64,000 nucleotides of DNA. Source: CAZJAT01 sp964544145 (GTDB lineage Bacteria > Hydrothermota > 32-111). Made by a program: the position numbers and the translations under genes. This document shows, piece by piece, positions 17,975 through 26,811 of this stretch. The stretch covers positions 8,630 through 72,629 of the forward strand of contig CAZJAT010000008.1 in NCBI GenBank assembly GCA_964544145.1, given 5' to 3'. A model generated the notes under the pieces. That model was not told the origin of the DNA. It saw only the letters and a list, made by a program, of their open reading frames with translations, and did no database searches. The first letter of the stretch is position 1. Each line of letters opens with the position of its first letter.

Positions 17975-19294
17975 TCATTTTCCTTTAAAATGGGGCAAAA
18001 TCAATGATATCTCCCTCATAAGCATTAACAAAATCCTTCCGCCTATTCTTAGTATATAAGGTAGCATACTTATCATATCCATTCTGACATTTCCCAGGTT
18101 ATCTGATGGAAGTGTAAACAACCCTTCTGTATCGCATCTCATTATTCTGCATGCATCGAGATACCCATTTATCATATCCCATTCCCTCATATCCTTTCTG
18201 AAAAACCCTCCGAAATGATTCATTATTTCACCTGAAAGCATATTGTCCGGGTCATTTGATTTAATGATATGAAGCTCAGCAACTGACTTGTCCGTAGTTT
18301 CAGTTATACTGCTGATTTCTATTGCAGCTTTACTGCTAATCATTCCATTCATTTCCATATGTTTTATACCTTTTATAACATTATTGTAATACTCAAGGGA
18401 CTGTACATCATGATAGAGCGATTGATAAGAAATTGCATTATATGAAAGCAGTAAGGCAGTAATTACTGAATTGATCTTGCTATAAGAATGATCCTTATTC
18501 AATTTCTCCAGCACAGAATCAGGGTTAAACGGAGATGGGGAGATTAGGACCATATGTTCAATACCGCTGCATTTACTGAATAATGAATGGAAAGGCAGAT
18601 TGTCTGTAAATCCTCCGTCAACATAATTCATACCAATACTTTTGTGCACATAATCTGAACTCATTCTATATTTCATATGTTGAACATTTTTCATAATATG
18701 AAAAGGAGAAAAAACAAATGGTATTGCAGCACTCGAGAATATAATATCAATCAGATAATCCTTATCATATTCATTATATTTAGAAAAATCAATCACAAAA
18801 TTATCATTATGCATTTTGAAATTCATGTTATTAATCTCTGTTATATATCCCTCAATTGATGTCATCTCAATTATTGCATATGTGTCTAATGTGCGCGCAT
18901 TTTTGCATTTTTTTCTTTCACAGTAATTTTCACACCTTTTTTCGAGACATTTATTCGAGTTAAATTCATACAAGCATGTTTCATTAATAGATAGAAATTC
19001 ACTAAAATATCTTTTCATATATTTAAAAGTGAATATATTCTTTCCGCTTCCTTTCAATAATTTGTTTATGTCTGCATAGTCACACCATATTTTCTTGAAT
19101 GTATATGGAGATAAACCCTTGTGCAGAGCATAAGCAAGCATAAATGCATTAATCGCGCCCGCAGATGCGCCTGATATGCCTTTTATATCTGATATATCGC
19201 CTGAATAAAATGATTCCAGAATGGAAGCACATGCTCCGCTCTCATATGTCCCTAATGAAATACCGCCTGATATTACTATACCAATATTATTCAT
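17975..19294 (-). CDS. Patatin-like phospholipase with a cysteine-rich insert
   Basis: The N-terminus has the glycine-rich oxyanion loop (SGGISLG), then the nucleophile elbow GASAG (Ser44), and later the catalytic-dyad motif DGGFTDNLP. Together these define a patatin lipid acyl hydrolase. Between elbow and dyad, residues 107-130 carry five cysteines (107, 116, 121, 125, 130) in a short basic stretch, which is unusual and could bind a metal. The C-terminal 150 residues are not recognised. The start overlaps the preceding gene by eight bases. Substrate and localisation are unknown; no signal peptide is seen. Confidence 0.85.
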   Translation of the reverse strand: MNNIGIVISGGISLGTYESGACASILESFYSGDISDIKGISGASAGAINAFMLAYALHKGLSPYTFKKIWCDYADINKLLKGSGKNIFTFKYMKRYFSEFLSINETCLYEFNSNKCLEKRCENYCERKKCKNARTLDTYAIIEMTSIEGYITEINNMNFKMHNDNFVIDFSKYNEYDKDYLIDIIFSSAAIPFVFSPFHIMKNVQHMKYRMSSDYVHKSIGMNYVDGGFTDNLPFHSLFSKCSGIEHMVLISPSPFNPDSVLEKLNKDHSYSKINSVITALLLSYNAISYQSLYHDVQSLEYYNNVIKGIKHMEMNGMISSKAAIEISSITETTDKSVAELHIIKSNDPDNMLSGEIMNHFGGFFRKDMREWDMINGYLDACRIMRCDTEGLFTLPSDNLGNVRMDMISMLPYILRIGGRILLMLMREISLILPHFKGK

Positions 19295-21020
19295 AAATAG
19301 TTAATTTGATTGCGAGTCCATTTCCTTTCACTCTGACTAATGTCATGCCATTTGATTTTGCAAGTATCAATGCATTGATGAGCGGTGCATAATGTTCTTC
19401 TGTGAGAAAAACTGAATTATCCAGTATATTGTCAATCTTATTGGAATTGAAATTATTAATCATAATTTTGAATATAATATCCGAATGATTGAGTTCTGTA
19501 TATATTGTTTCAATATTTAGAGAAGGTGCACGTTTTTCATAAACCTCATCAATTAGGAATTTCAATATATCATGTATTATAGTCGCAAAGTTCTCATAAT
19601 TAAATGAAATGGTCTTTTCCCTTTCATCAAAATCAGTCAATACATGAATTGAATACTGTGCTATTGTATTCTCAATAAAAAAGAATATCTCCTGTTTGAG
19701 AGCTTGATTTATATTGAATACTGACTTCCCTCCATTCATTACAAGCGATATTCTGTTATTGAGAAGCTGAAAGGTCTCAAAGAGTTTCTTCACCCCTGAA
19801 TCAGACAGATTGAGTGTGTTCTCTATCGTATAATAGAGTTCCTTAAGTCTTTCCTGCTTGTCATCAAGGGAGCCATCTGTAAATATTTCGCCTTCCAGAT
19901 TATCCATAACTTCTTTCACATACTGCATTCCTGTTGTTATAACTGATATCAGGTTGAAGGAGTTGTGTGAAAATCCCTTCAGAAATCCCCTAACATCATT
20001 CATCTGCTGTTTATAACTGTAATTGTATAACCTCTCTGATGATTCGCTGTACAATGCTTCGCTGTAACGCTGTGATACACGTTCAAGCATTTCATTTTCA
20101 GTGACATTAAACAAGTATATAACAGATTCATTCTTCATATATTCGCTTGGATTCTGTTTCATTACATAGAAAAAATACCTGCTCTTCCCTATTTCAAATT
20201 CCATCTTAGTAAACACATTATTCTTCATATTTGTAAATCTTGCAATATTATTATCAATCCATTCATTAAAATTACACGTTTCCTTTTCAAACACCTCTGA
20301 TATGAAGCGGTTCTTTGCCACAAAACCCCTCTCACTGATATAGATATAACCGAAAGTCAGATTCTCAACTGAATTTATATTATAAATCATATTGAAATCG
20401 GTCTGCTCCCTTTTATTCATGAAGTCCCTGTAAATTGCATATGGGAAATAGATAAATAATACAGTTGTTATAATATTATACACAGGAAAACCAATATTAT
20501 TGATGAGAAGGATTCGAAGTATTATTTCGGTTAACACTGCTGGTATTAGTATATATCGCCGCCCTATAATACATACCAATGCTATAATTGACCAAATGAT
20601 GATTGAAATTGTATTAAGAACACCTAAATGATAAAGTAGATTCATGCTGTCATTAATTATGCTGCTTATACCTTTGGGTGATATAAGGATTGACAGGGTC
20701 AATACTGTGAGGAGTATTATCACAAATACGGAAAGTATTTTCACTAATTTATTTTTTATGTAGATCTGGAATATGTAGAAAAGGAAATAGTAATTAAACA
20801 GTATATTGTTGAATATAAATATAAAAAACCATATTTCGCTATTTGATGCATTCAGATTGAATGAGAATGTTAGATATGAAAATATCTGACTAGCTGTCAG
20901 ATATAACATTATCACGGAGAATAGCTTACTTGAGGTGATATCTGACCTGGTGAGTATATGAGATGCAAGAAGAAATGATAGTGCTATTCCGATCACAATT
21001 ATATAATTAAGTAATAACAT
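19287..21020 (-). CDS. Membrane protein resembling a degenerate sensor histidine kinase
   Basis: The first 200 residues hold about seven hydrophobic helices. A PAS-like region follows (about 215-320), then a helical DHp-like segment with GFSHNSFNLISVIT, where the histidine lies in an H-box-like context. The C-terminal 130 residues have the spacing of a HATPase domain (NYENFATIIHDILKFLIDEV in the N-box position and a GNGLAIKL end), but the usual N-box asparagines and G1/G2 glycine motifs are not clear. I call it a 7TM kinase-like sensor that may have lost ATP binding. No partner response regulator is adjacent. Confidence 0.6.
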   Translation of the reverse strand: MLLLNYIIVIGIALSFLLASHILTRSDITSSKLFSVIMLYLTASQIFSYLTFSFNLNASNSEIWFFIFIFNNILFNYYFLFYIFQIYIKNKLVKILSVFVIILLTVLTLSILISPKGISSIINDSMNLLYHLGVLNTISIIIWSIIALVCIIGRRYILIPAVLTEIILRILLINNIGFPVYNIITTVLFIYFPYAIYRDFMNKREQTDFNMIYNINSVENLTFGYIYISERGFVAKNRFISEVFEKETCNFNEWIDNNIARFTNMKNNVFTKMEFEIGKSRYFFYVMKQNPSEYMKNESVIYLFNVTENEMLERVSQRYSEALYSESSERLYNYSYKQQMNDVRGFLKGFSHNSFNLISVITTGMQYVKEVMDNLEGEIFTDGSLDDKQERLKELYYTIENTLNLSDSGVKKLFETFQLLNNRISLVMNGGKSVFNINQALKQEIFFFIENTIAQYSIHVLTDFDEREKTISFNYENFATIIHDILKFLIDEVYEKRAPSLNIETIYTELNHSDIIFKIMINNFNSNKIDNILDNSVFLTEEHYAPLINALILAKSNGMTLVRVKGNGLAIKLTIYE

Positions 21021-21021
21021 A

Positions 21022-21420
21022 CTATTTTTTCAGATGCTTGATCGTGCTGTTTCTGAATTTCTTACATGTTTTCATTATAATCTTTTTTCTCATTGGGTCA
21101 ATCTTTAGATTAAACATATAGTCAGATATTGCTTCATTGAACAGAGAAAAAACAATACTTCCCCCAATAGGTTCTAAATTCTTTCTCCGCCCTTTATAAG
21201 GAATCTTGCCTGACAGCTGCTCAAACATAAGCTTAAAATCAAATTTACCATCAGCTTCAGAAAATGCTTTAAATGCCTCTATGATCAATATAATCGATGT
21301 CCGCCATTCATCTTCATCATATTTGAAATATAACCCATTATCCTCAACCTCTATTATAGGCAAAAAATACATAAGCACAGCTTCGCTGTCATAATCAAAA
21401 TTGGCTACTGCTCTTCCCAT
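21022..21420 (-). CDS. Hypothetical protein, 132 residues
   Basis: I do not recognise this protein. It is soluble, with an acidic N-terminal half (IIEVEDNGLYFKYDEDEW) and a very basic C-terminus (KKIIMKTCKKFRNSTIKHLKK). It is one base downstream of the 83-residue membrane protein's neighbour region and one base upstream of the kinase-like gene, so it is probably translated with them. It could be a regulatory partner of the membrane sensor, but this is only from position. Confidence 0.6.
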   Translation of the reverse strand: MGRAVANFDYDSEAVLMYFLPIIEVEDNGLYFKYDEDEWRTSIILIIEAFKAFSEADGKFDFKLMFEQLSGKIPYKGRRKNLEPIGGSIVFSLFNEAISDYMFNLKIDPMRKKIIMKTCKKFRNSTIKHLKK

Positions 21421-21426
21421 ATCAGC

Positions 21427-21678
21427 CTACATCTTTTTCACAATAAGCTTTGATAGGAAAATAGAATACATAATAAAAAGTAAGGCAGGAAGTAAATGAT
21501 GCCATATTATAAAATACAAAACACCAAGCACAATTGTGAATGAAAAGAGAAAAATGAATGCTTTGTTTTTAAATGCCTTAGTGACATCACTCACCCTGTT
21601 GTGAAAAACAGTAGTATCAATAATCAGCAAGAAGAAATAGAAAATAACAATTGTTAATAAACTCCACCAGAACTGCAT
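21427..21678 (-). CDS. Small membrane protein, 83 residues
   Basis: Two hydrophobic helices are seen (about residues 3-22 and 38-77, the latter long enough for two passes), joined by a short basic loop and ending in LIVKKM. No family was recognised. It sits eight bases after the FAD oxidoreductase and six bases before the 132-residue protein. Confidence 0.6.
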   Translation of the reverse strand: MQFWWSLLTIVIFYFFLLIIDTTVFHNRVSDVTKAFKNKAFIFLFSFTIVLGVLYFIIWHHLLPALLFIMYSIFLSKLIVKKM

Positions 21679-21686
21679 TAGACCTC

Positions 21687-22913
21687 CTATATTACAATTG
21701 TTTCTTTTATTAGTTTATTATCCCTTATACGCTCAAATCGCAGATCATGCACATCAGGAATGGTAATATACTGTTTATTCAAAATGAACTCAGCCACTGA
21801 TAGACCTACGGCAGGGGCTTCCATTACACCATGACCGCTGAAGCCCGTTGCAAGAAATAAACTCTCAATATCAGGGTGAAATCCTATTATAGCATTCTTG
21901 TCCTTTGTATTGTGTGCATACAAACCGCCCCACATTGATGCTTTAGATACAATCCTGCAATATTCCATTCCCGGTATACGGGCTGTCATATAATAATTCA
22001 TTAATTCTTCATAATAATGAGTGTCAGGTTCAACATCATAACCGAATTTCTGTTCAGTGTCTGCACGGCCTACAAGTAGATTACCAGCTTCAGGTCTGAA
22101 ATAAACACCATTATCTATTATTGTCATTGGTATTTTGTCAAAACCCTCAATATTAGGCATTTTCACTGTGAACAATTGGCGTTTCCAGGGCATAATAGGC
22201 AATTGAGCAGATTCATCCTCAATTGAGTGTTGAAGTATATCAGATGACCATGCTCCTGCAGCAAGAATCACTATCTCAGATTCAATTATCTCACCATTAT
22301 CTAATTTAACTCCTTCAACCTTATTATTGTTGTCAATGAGTATTTTACTTACATGAGCATTGAGTTTTATCTCCACATTACCTTTTTCTTTTGATATGTC
22401 AAAATATGCAGTTGCTGCTGATGTGGGATTGAATGCACCGCAATCAGGTCCATATAATGCACCTGCAATCTCTTTCATATTAAGGAATTCCAATTCTTCC
22501 TCATCCAGATGTTTTACTGATTCACAATAACCGGGAACAAGTTTCTTAATTTCATCAGGTGCTATTAATTCTGTTCTCACATTATTCTCATCCCAGACTG
22601 GCTTAAATTCTACAACATTCTTCCAATCATCTTCATAGTATGTAAATAGATATCCTATCTGTTCAAATCCGATATTAATACCTGTTTCTTCCTTAAAATG
22701 CTTAAATGCTTCAATAGAATAATTTGTTAGATGCAGATTTACTTTTGTAGACCATATGTTTCTGAATCCGCCCGCTGATAATGATGTTGATTCCTGTGCT
22801 AATTGATTATTCTTTTCCAATACAGTAACCTTTCCATTGAATCCCATTTTCTTCAAATAGTATAGAATGGATCCTCCTATAATTCCTCCACCTATTATTA
22901 CTATATCTGACAT
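21687..22913 (-). CDS. FAD-dependent oxidoreductase, DAO family
   Basis: This 408-residue flavoprotein has the N-terminal dinucleotide fold IIGGGIIGGSILYYL, the SLSAGGFRNIWS segment typical of sarcosine oxidase beta and D-amino acid oxidase relatives, and a C-terminal ATGFSGHGVMEAPAVG motif that closes the FAD site. Relatives oxidise glycine, sarcosine, proline or similar secondary amines. It leads its operon and has AAGGAG upstream of the ATG. The exact substrate cannot be told. Confidence 0.9.
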   Translation of the reverse strand: MSDIVIIGGGIIGGSILYYLKKMGFNGKVTVLEKNNQLAQESTSLSAGGFRNIWSTKVNLHLTNYSIEAFKHFKEETGINIGFEQIGYLFTYYEDDWKNVVEFKPVWDENNVRTELIAPDEIKKLVPGYCESVKHLDEEELEFLNMKEIAGALYGPDCGAFNPTSAATAYFDISKEKGNVEIKLNAHVSKILIDNNNKVEGVKLDNGEIIESEIVILAAGAWSSDILQHSIEDESAQLPIMPWKRQLFTVKMPNIEGFDKIPMTIIDNGVYFRPEAGNLLVGRADTEQKFGYDVEPDTHYYEELMNYYMTARIPGMEYCRIVSKASMWGGLYAHNTKDKNAIIGFHPDIESLFLATGFSGHGVMEAPAVGLSVAEFILNKQYITIPDVHDLRFERIRDNKLIKETIVI

Positions 22914-22962
22914 CGCTGCTCCTTTAGATTTATGATGTGGTAACGTTTTTATCTCTATTGTT

Positions 22963-22991
22963 ATTTTATATCAAAAGATATAAATTTTCAA
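22963..22991 (-). promoter_or_regulatory. Promoter of the oxidoreductase-patatin-MFS operon
   Basis: TTGAAA and TAAAAT lie 17 bases apart on the minus strand. The spacer contains the palindrome ATATCAAAAGATAT, which could be an operator. Confidence 0.6.
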
Positions 22992-23065
22992 GATTAAATT
23001 ATTTTTTTTTATATAAATTTGATAATGTAAATAGATTCGTTAGTATAATTATTTAGTGTAATAAT

Positions 23066-23983
23066 TTACTGAAATTCAACCCGCATATTCATAGAATCAG
23101 CTAATTTCTCAATGCTGGCGATGTCCATCATCATAAATGCTGTTGCAAAAGCATCTGTTAATGATGCATTCGAATATATAACTGTTACTGATTTATACTC
23201 ATCATGCGGCAAACCGGTTTTGGGATTTATAATATGACAGTATTGTGTATCATTTATCGTATAATAACGGAAATAGTCTCCTGATGTCATTATGGCGCCA
23301 TTTGCAATCTCAATTGTTTTGAATATTCCTTCATCTCCTGCATTTCTGATACCCACTCTGAACATTTCTTCATCCTTGTGATTGAAAACAACTATATCAC
23401 CTGCAATATTTATTATTGCTTTTTCAATATTATTGCTTATCAGTATACGCTTGATAATATCTCCAAAATAGCCCTTTGCAATACCTCCGAAATCAATCAT
23501 CAATTTATCTGAATCTGTTCTGTAATAACCTTCTGAATCCACATATAAGTCATTATCTGCTTCTATTTTGCTATAATATGCCGCTGAATCACTGTCAAAA
23601 TAATTAATTTGTTCAGCACGCCTGTAATAACTGAGCACTGTCTCGATTTTTATGTCAAACATTCCTTCTGTCAAATTAAAAGCTATATCTGAATAGTGGA
23701 TAAGTGAATCTATGTGTATATTTCTTTTCATAGTATGGGAGATGTGATTGAATGCATATATGGGAGATGATGCAGCATACTTATTAAAAATTGAATCAAG
23801 CATTTTTACTGTATCCTTTATCTCGGCAAATATGGCTTCATGATCAATGTCACTGTCTGTGTATATTATAATCTCTACCGGTATATTGCCCATAGCAAGA
23901 AAAACGGAGCTGAACTTATGTTCAGCTCCGCATCCGCATATTACCAGAATAACTATCATTAATGCATAAATCGTCCGCTTCAT
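23066..23983 (-). CDS. apbE: FAD:protein FMN transferase, lipoprotein (ApbE)
   Basis: The N-terminus is a signal peptide ending in a lipobox-like VICGC, so the enzyme should be anchored on the outside of the inner membrane. The body shows ApbE motifs: MLDSIFNKYAASSPIYAFN, the DFGGIAKGYFGDII nucleotide site, INIAGDIVVF, ITSGDYFRYY, HIINPKTGLP and SVTVIYSNASLTDAFATAFM. It attaches FMN from FAD to threonines of RnfD and RnfG. Being the last gene of the rnf operon fits this role. Confidence 0.95.
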   Translation of the reverse strand: MKRTIYALMIVILVICGCGAEHKFSSVFLAMGNIPVEIIIYTDSDIDHEAIFAEIKDTVKMLDSIFNKYAASSPIYAFNHISHTMKRNIHIDSLIHYSDIAFNLTEGMFDIKIETVLSYYRRAEQINYFDSDSAAYYSKIEADNDLYVDSEGYYRTDSDKLMIDFGGIAKGYFGDIIKRILISNNIEKAIINIAGDIVVFNHKDEEMFRVGIRNAGDEGIFKTIEIANGAIMTSGDYFRYYTINDTQYCHIINPKTGLPHDEYKSVTVIYSNASLTDAFATAFMMMDIASIEKLADSMNMRVEFQ

Positions 23984-24561
23984 ACCTTCACAATGCCTGC
24001 AAATCCGAAGAAAGCCATAGAGAGAAGACCGGCAGTAATCAATGCAATTGATGCATCTCTGAATGGTTTAGGTATATCAGCGAATTCAAATCTCTCTCTT
24101 ATGCCTGCAAATATAAATATGGCCAGCATATATCCAATACCTGTTGCAATGGAAAAAACCAATGCCTGCATAAATGTAAAATTCTTCTGTATTGTCAGTA
24201 ATGCGACACCCAATATGGCGCAATTTGTTGTTATAAGAGGAAGATATATACCCAATGCATCAAATAATGCAGGTGCAAGTTTCTTCATTACAATTTCAAC
24301 CATTTGAACTAATGATGCTATTACAAGAATAAATACTATTGTCTGCAAATACTCCAGTCCGAATTGGTCAAGAATGAATTTCTGAACAAGAAATGATATG
24401 ATCGTCGCAAATGTCATTACAAAAACAACGGCAAAGCCCATACCAAGAGCAGTATCCTGTTTTTTTGACACACCCACATAAGGGCATATCCCCAGAAATC
24501 TCATTAATACGATATTGGAGATGAGCATTGCATCAATGGCTATGATAATTAAATTTCCCAT
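23980..24561 (-). CDS. rnfA: Rnf complex subunit RnfA
   Basis: This 193-residue protein has six predicted membrane helices. RnfA hallmarks include NIVLMRFLGICPYVGVSKK and CAILGVAL, with cysteines in membrane helices that hold the intramembrane iron centre shared with RnfE. It overlaps apbE by four bases. Confidence 0.96.
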   Translation of the reverse strand: MGNLIIIAIDAMLISNIVLMRFLGICPYVGVSKKQDTALGMGFAVVFVMTFATIISFLVQKFILDQFGLEYLQTIVFILVIASLVQMVEIVMKKLAPALFDALGIYLPLITTNCAILGVALLTIQKNFTFMQALVFSIATGIGYMLAIFIFAGIRERFEFADIPKPFRDASIALITAGLLSMAFFGFAGIVKV

Positions 24562-24567
24562 ATTTAC

Positions 24568-25203
24568 CTACTTGTTTTGTTTAGCCAGTTTCTTCCTGGC
24601 TTTCTCTTTTTCAGCTCTTATATCATTTATCTTATTCATTCCTGCAAGCATGAATCCAAGTGAGAGAAATGCTCCCGGTGGAAGTATTGCCACAATCACA
24701 GGTTTGAATGAATCACCCATAATTTTAATATTTAGAAAACTGCCATTTCCCAGCAATTCCCTTATGGTTGCAAGTAATCCTATTGCAAGAATAAATCCAA
24801 CCCCCATACCCAATGCATCAATTATTGATGCAAATATTCCATTCTTAGATGCAAATGCCTCTGCTCTTCCAAGAACAATGCAATTTACAACAATAAGGGG
24901 TATAAATAATCCAAGACTCTTATGAAGATCAAAAAAGAAGCCATATAATACCAAGTCAACAATAGTGACAAATGTGGCAATAACAACAATATAAACAGGA
25001 ATTCTCATTTTCTTGGGCACAAAATTCCGTATTAGCGATATCACGATATTGGAACCCAGCAGAACAAATGTTGTTGATATGCCCATTCCCAATGCATCCA
25101 CTACAGATGTAGACACAGCAAGTACAGGGCAAAAACCGAGAAGTAATATCAATACCGGATTATTTTTCCAGATACCTTTGAGGAAATTATCTTTAATTGA
25201 CAT
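24568..25203 (-). CDS. rnfE: Rnf complex subunit RnfE
   Basis: A paralogue of RnfA with six membrane helices: NPVLILLLGFCPVLAVSTS and VNCIVLGRAEAFAS are typical. The ATG at 25203 is preferred to a TTG two codons upstream because AGGAGG lies six bases before it. It overlaps rnfG by 11 bases. RnfA and RnfE together form the ion-path core. Confidence 0.96.
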   Translation of the reverse strand: MSIKDNFLKGIWKNNPVLILLLGFCPVLAVSTSVVDALGMGISTTFVLLGSNIVISLIRNFVPKKMRIPVYIVVIATFVTIVDLVLYGFFFDLHKSLGLFIPLIVVNCIVLGRAEAFASKNGIFASIIDALGMGVGFILAIGLLATIRELLGNGSFLNIKIMGDSFKPVIVAILPPGAFLSLGFMLAGMNKINDIRAEKEKARKKLAKQNK

Positions 25204-25834
25204 TTTCAACCTCCTCTAACTCATCATCTGTTGCATTATCCATAATCAAACTATCCATAAGTGCATTATTATTTATCATGAAATTACTTGTAATGATGCT
25301 TAATCCCCTTTCAACAGCTTCAGTTACTGCACGCGATGTTATGGTTGCGGATGTTATTGCAGCAATGTCACCGCCATCCTTGTTTACAGAAAATTTAAAA
25401 TTACCGAAATTCTTATTGATGAATTGATCTTTAAAGAAAGCTTCATCCATCTTCGAACCCAATCCCGGGGTTTCTTTGTGAGAAAGCACATATATACCTG
25501 AAATGCTCATTGTTGTATCAACACCGACCATTAGATCTATTGTCCCGCCATATCCATTCTTGGAAAATGTGACAATACTCCTTCCAATGATTTGTCCGCT
25601 TTCATTAATAACAGTGAAAACCTTGAAGAATTCACCATTATCTTCAATTGAAACTGTATCAATACTCATTGCATCATTATAACCGGTAACAACAGATTTC
25701 ACAGCTTTCACTGTTTCTTCTGCTATGGCTCTCTTTATGGGTTCTTCTGTCACTCTGTATACAGAAGCAAGTACTGCTGCTGCAATCACACAGATTATGA
25801 CAAGTTTTATGACTTGAATAATATTATCTTTCAT
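25193..25834 (-). CDS. rnfG: Rnf complex subunit RnfG
   Basis: One N-terminal membrane helix (about residues 7-25) is followed by an extracytoplasmic FMN-binding domain. The flavinylation motif is SATITS, near residue 168, where the threonine should carry covalent FMN added by ApbE; VLSHKETPGLGSKM is also typical. Length 213 residues, normal for the family. Confidence 0.95.
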   Translation of the reverse strand: MKDNIIQVIKLVIICVIAAAVLASVYRVTEEPIKRAIAEETVKAVKSVVTGYNDAMSIDTVSIEDNGEFFKVFTVINESGQIIGRSIVTFSKNGYGGTIDLMVGVDTTMSISGIYVLSHKETPGLGSKMDEAFFKDQFINKNFGNFKFSVNKDGGDIAAITSATITSRAVTEAVERGLSIITSNFMINNNALMDSLIMDNATDDELEEVENVN

Positions 25835-25835
25835 A

Positions 25836-26810
25836 TTAACCGCCGAATTTTCTTGTTTTTGTATATTTGTCTATTGTCGGAGTCAGAGCATTCATTATCA
25901 ATATTGAGAATGATACACCTTCAGGATATGAACCGAATAATCTGATTAAGGATGTGATAATACCGCATCCCAAAGCAAATATAAGTTTGCCCTTAGCTGT
26001 TAGCGGTGTTGTGACATAATCAGTTGCCATGAAGAATGCTCCAAGGAATAGACCTCCTGTCACCATGTGGAATACTGGGCTTGCATATGCGCCGGGATCA
26101 ACAAAATAGAATATACCTGTGAAAATAAATACTGTCCCGATATATATAATGGGAATCAATGGTTTAATTATACCTCTTGCTATAAGAAGCAAACCACCGA
26201 GTAATAATGCAAGTTCAGATATTTCGCCAATGGAACCGCCGCCGGTACCGGATACCGGTAGTCCAATAAACATCTTCAGCATATCAAGATTCTGTATGCT
26301 TGACAATCCCTCAGCTTTTATCATACCCAATGGAGTGGCTGCACTTATAACATCTGGATTTAATCCAACAGTCCATGTGGTCATTATTGTGGGAAAGGAT
26401 AAAAGCAGAAAAACCCTTGCGACCAATGCGGGATTAAATGGATTATTTCCCAATCCCCCATACACATGCTTTCCAAAAAGCATTGCAACAAAACCGCCTA
26501 TGGCACACATCCACCAGGGTGATGCAGAAGGCAGATTTAGAGCAATAAGCAGACCAGTCACCAAAGCACTGCCATCAAATGCAACAGATGTCAGATTCTT
26601 AATCCCCCTTATCTTGAGGAATATCCACTCAAACAGCTGAGTAAACAATATTGTAAATAAAATAACGGACAAAGCTCTGAATCTATAGAGATATAATGCC
26701 CAGAGAGTAGCAGGCATCAATGCTATTATAACTGTCCACATTATAGACTTTATATCATCTCTATGTCTAAGAAATGGAGCTGCCCTTACAATAAATTTAT
26801 TATCAGACAT
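25836..26810 (-). CDS. rnfD: Rnf complex subunit RnfD
   Basis: A 324-residue membrane subunit with eight to ten helices. LGNNPFNPALVARVFLLLSFP is a signature, and SAATPLGM corresponds to the covalent FMN threonine site. MATDYVTTPLTAKGKLIF is also diagnostic. It lies between rnfC and rnfG with one-base gaps, so the subunits are probably made together. Confidence 0.96.
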   Translation of the reverse strand: MSDNKFIVRAAPFLRHRDDIKSIMWTVIIALMPATLWALYLYRFRALSVILFTILFTQLFEWIFLKIRGIKNLTSVAFDGSALVTGLLIALNLPSASPWWMCAIGGFVAMLFGKHVYGGLGNNPFNPALVARVFLLLSFPTIMTTWTVGLNPDVISAATPLGMIKAEGLSSIQNLDMLKMFIGLPVSGTGGGSIGEISELALLLGGLLLIARGIIKPLIPIIYIGTVFIFTGIFYFVDPGAYASPVFHMVTGGLFLGAFFMATDYVTTPLTAKGKLIFALGCGIITSLIRLFGSYPEGVSFSILIMNALTPTIDKYTKTRKFGG

Positions 26811-26811
26811 T

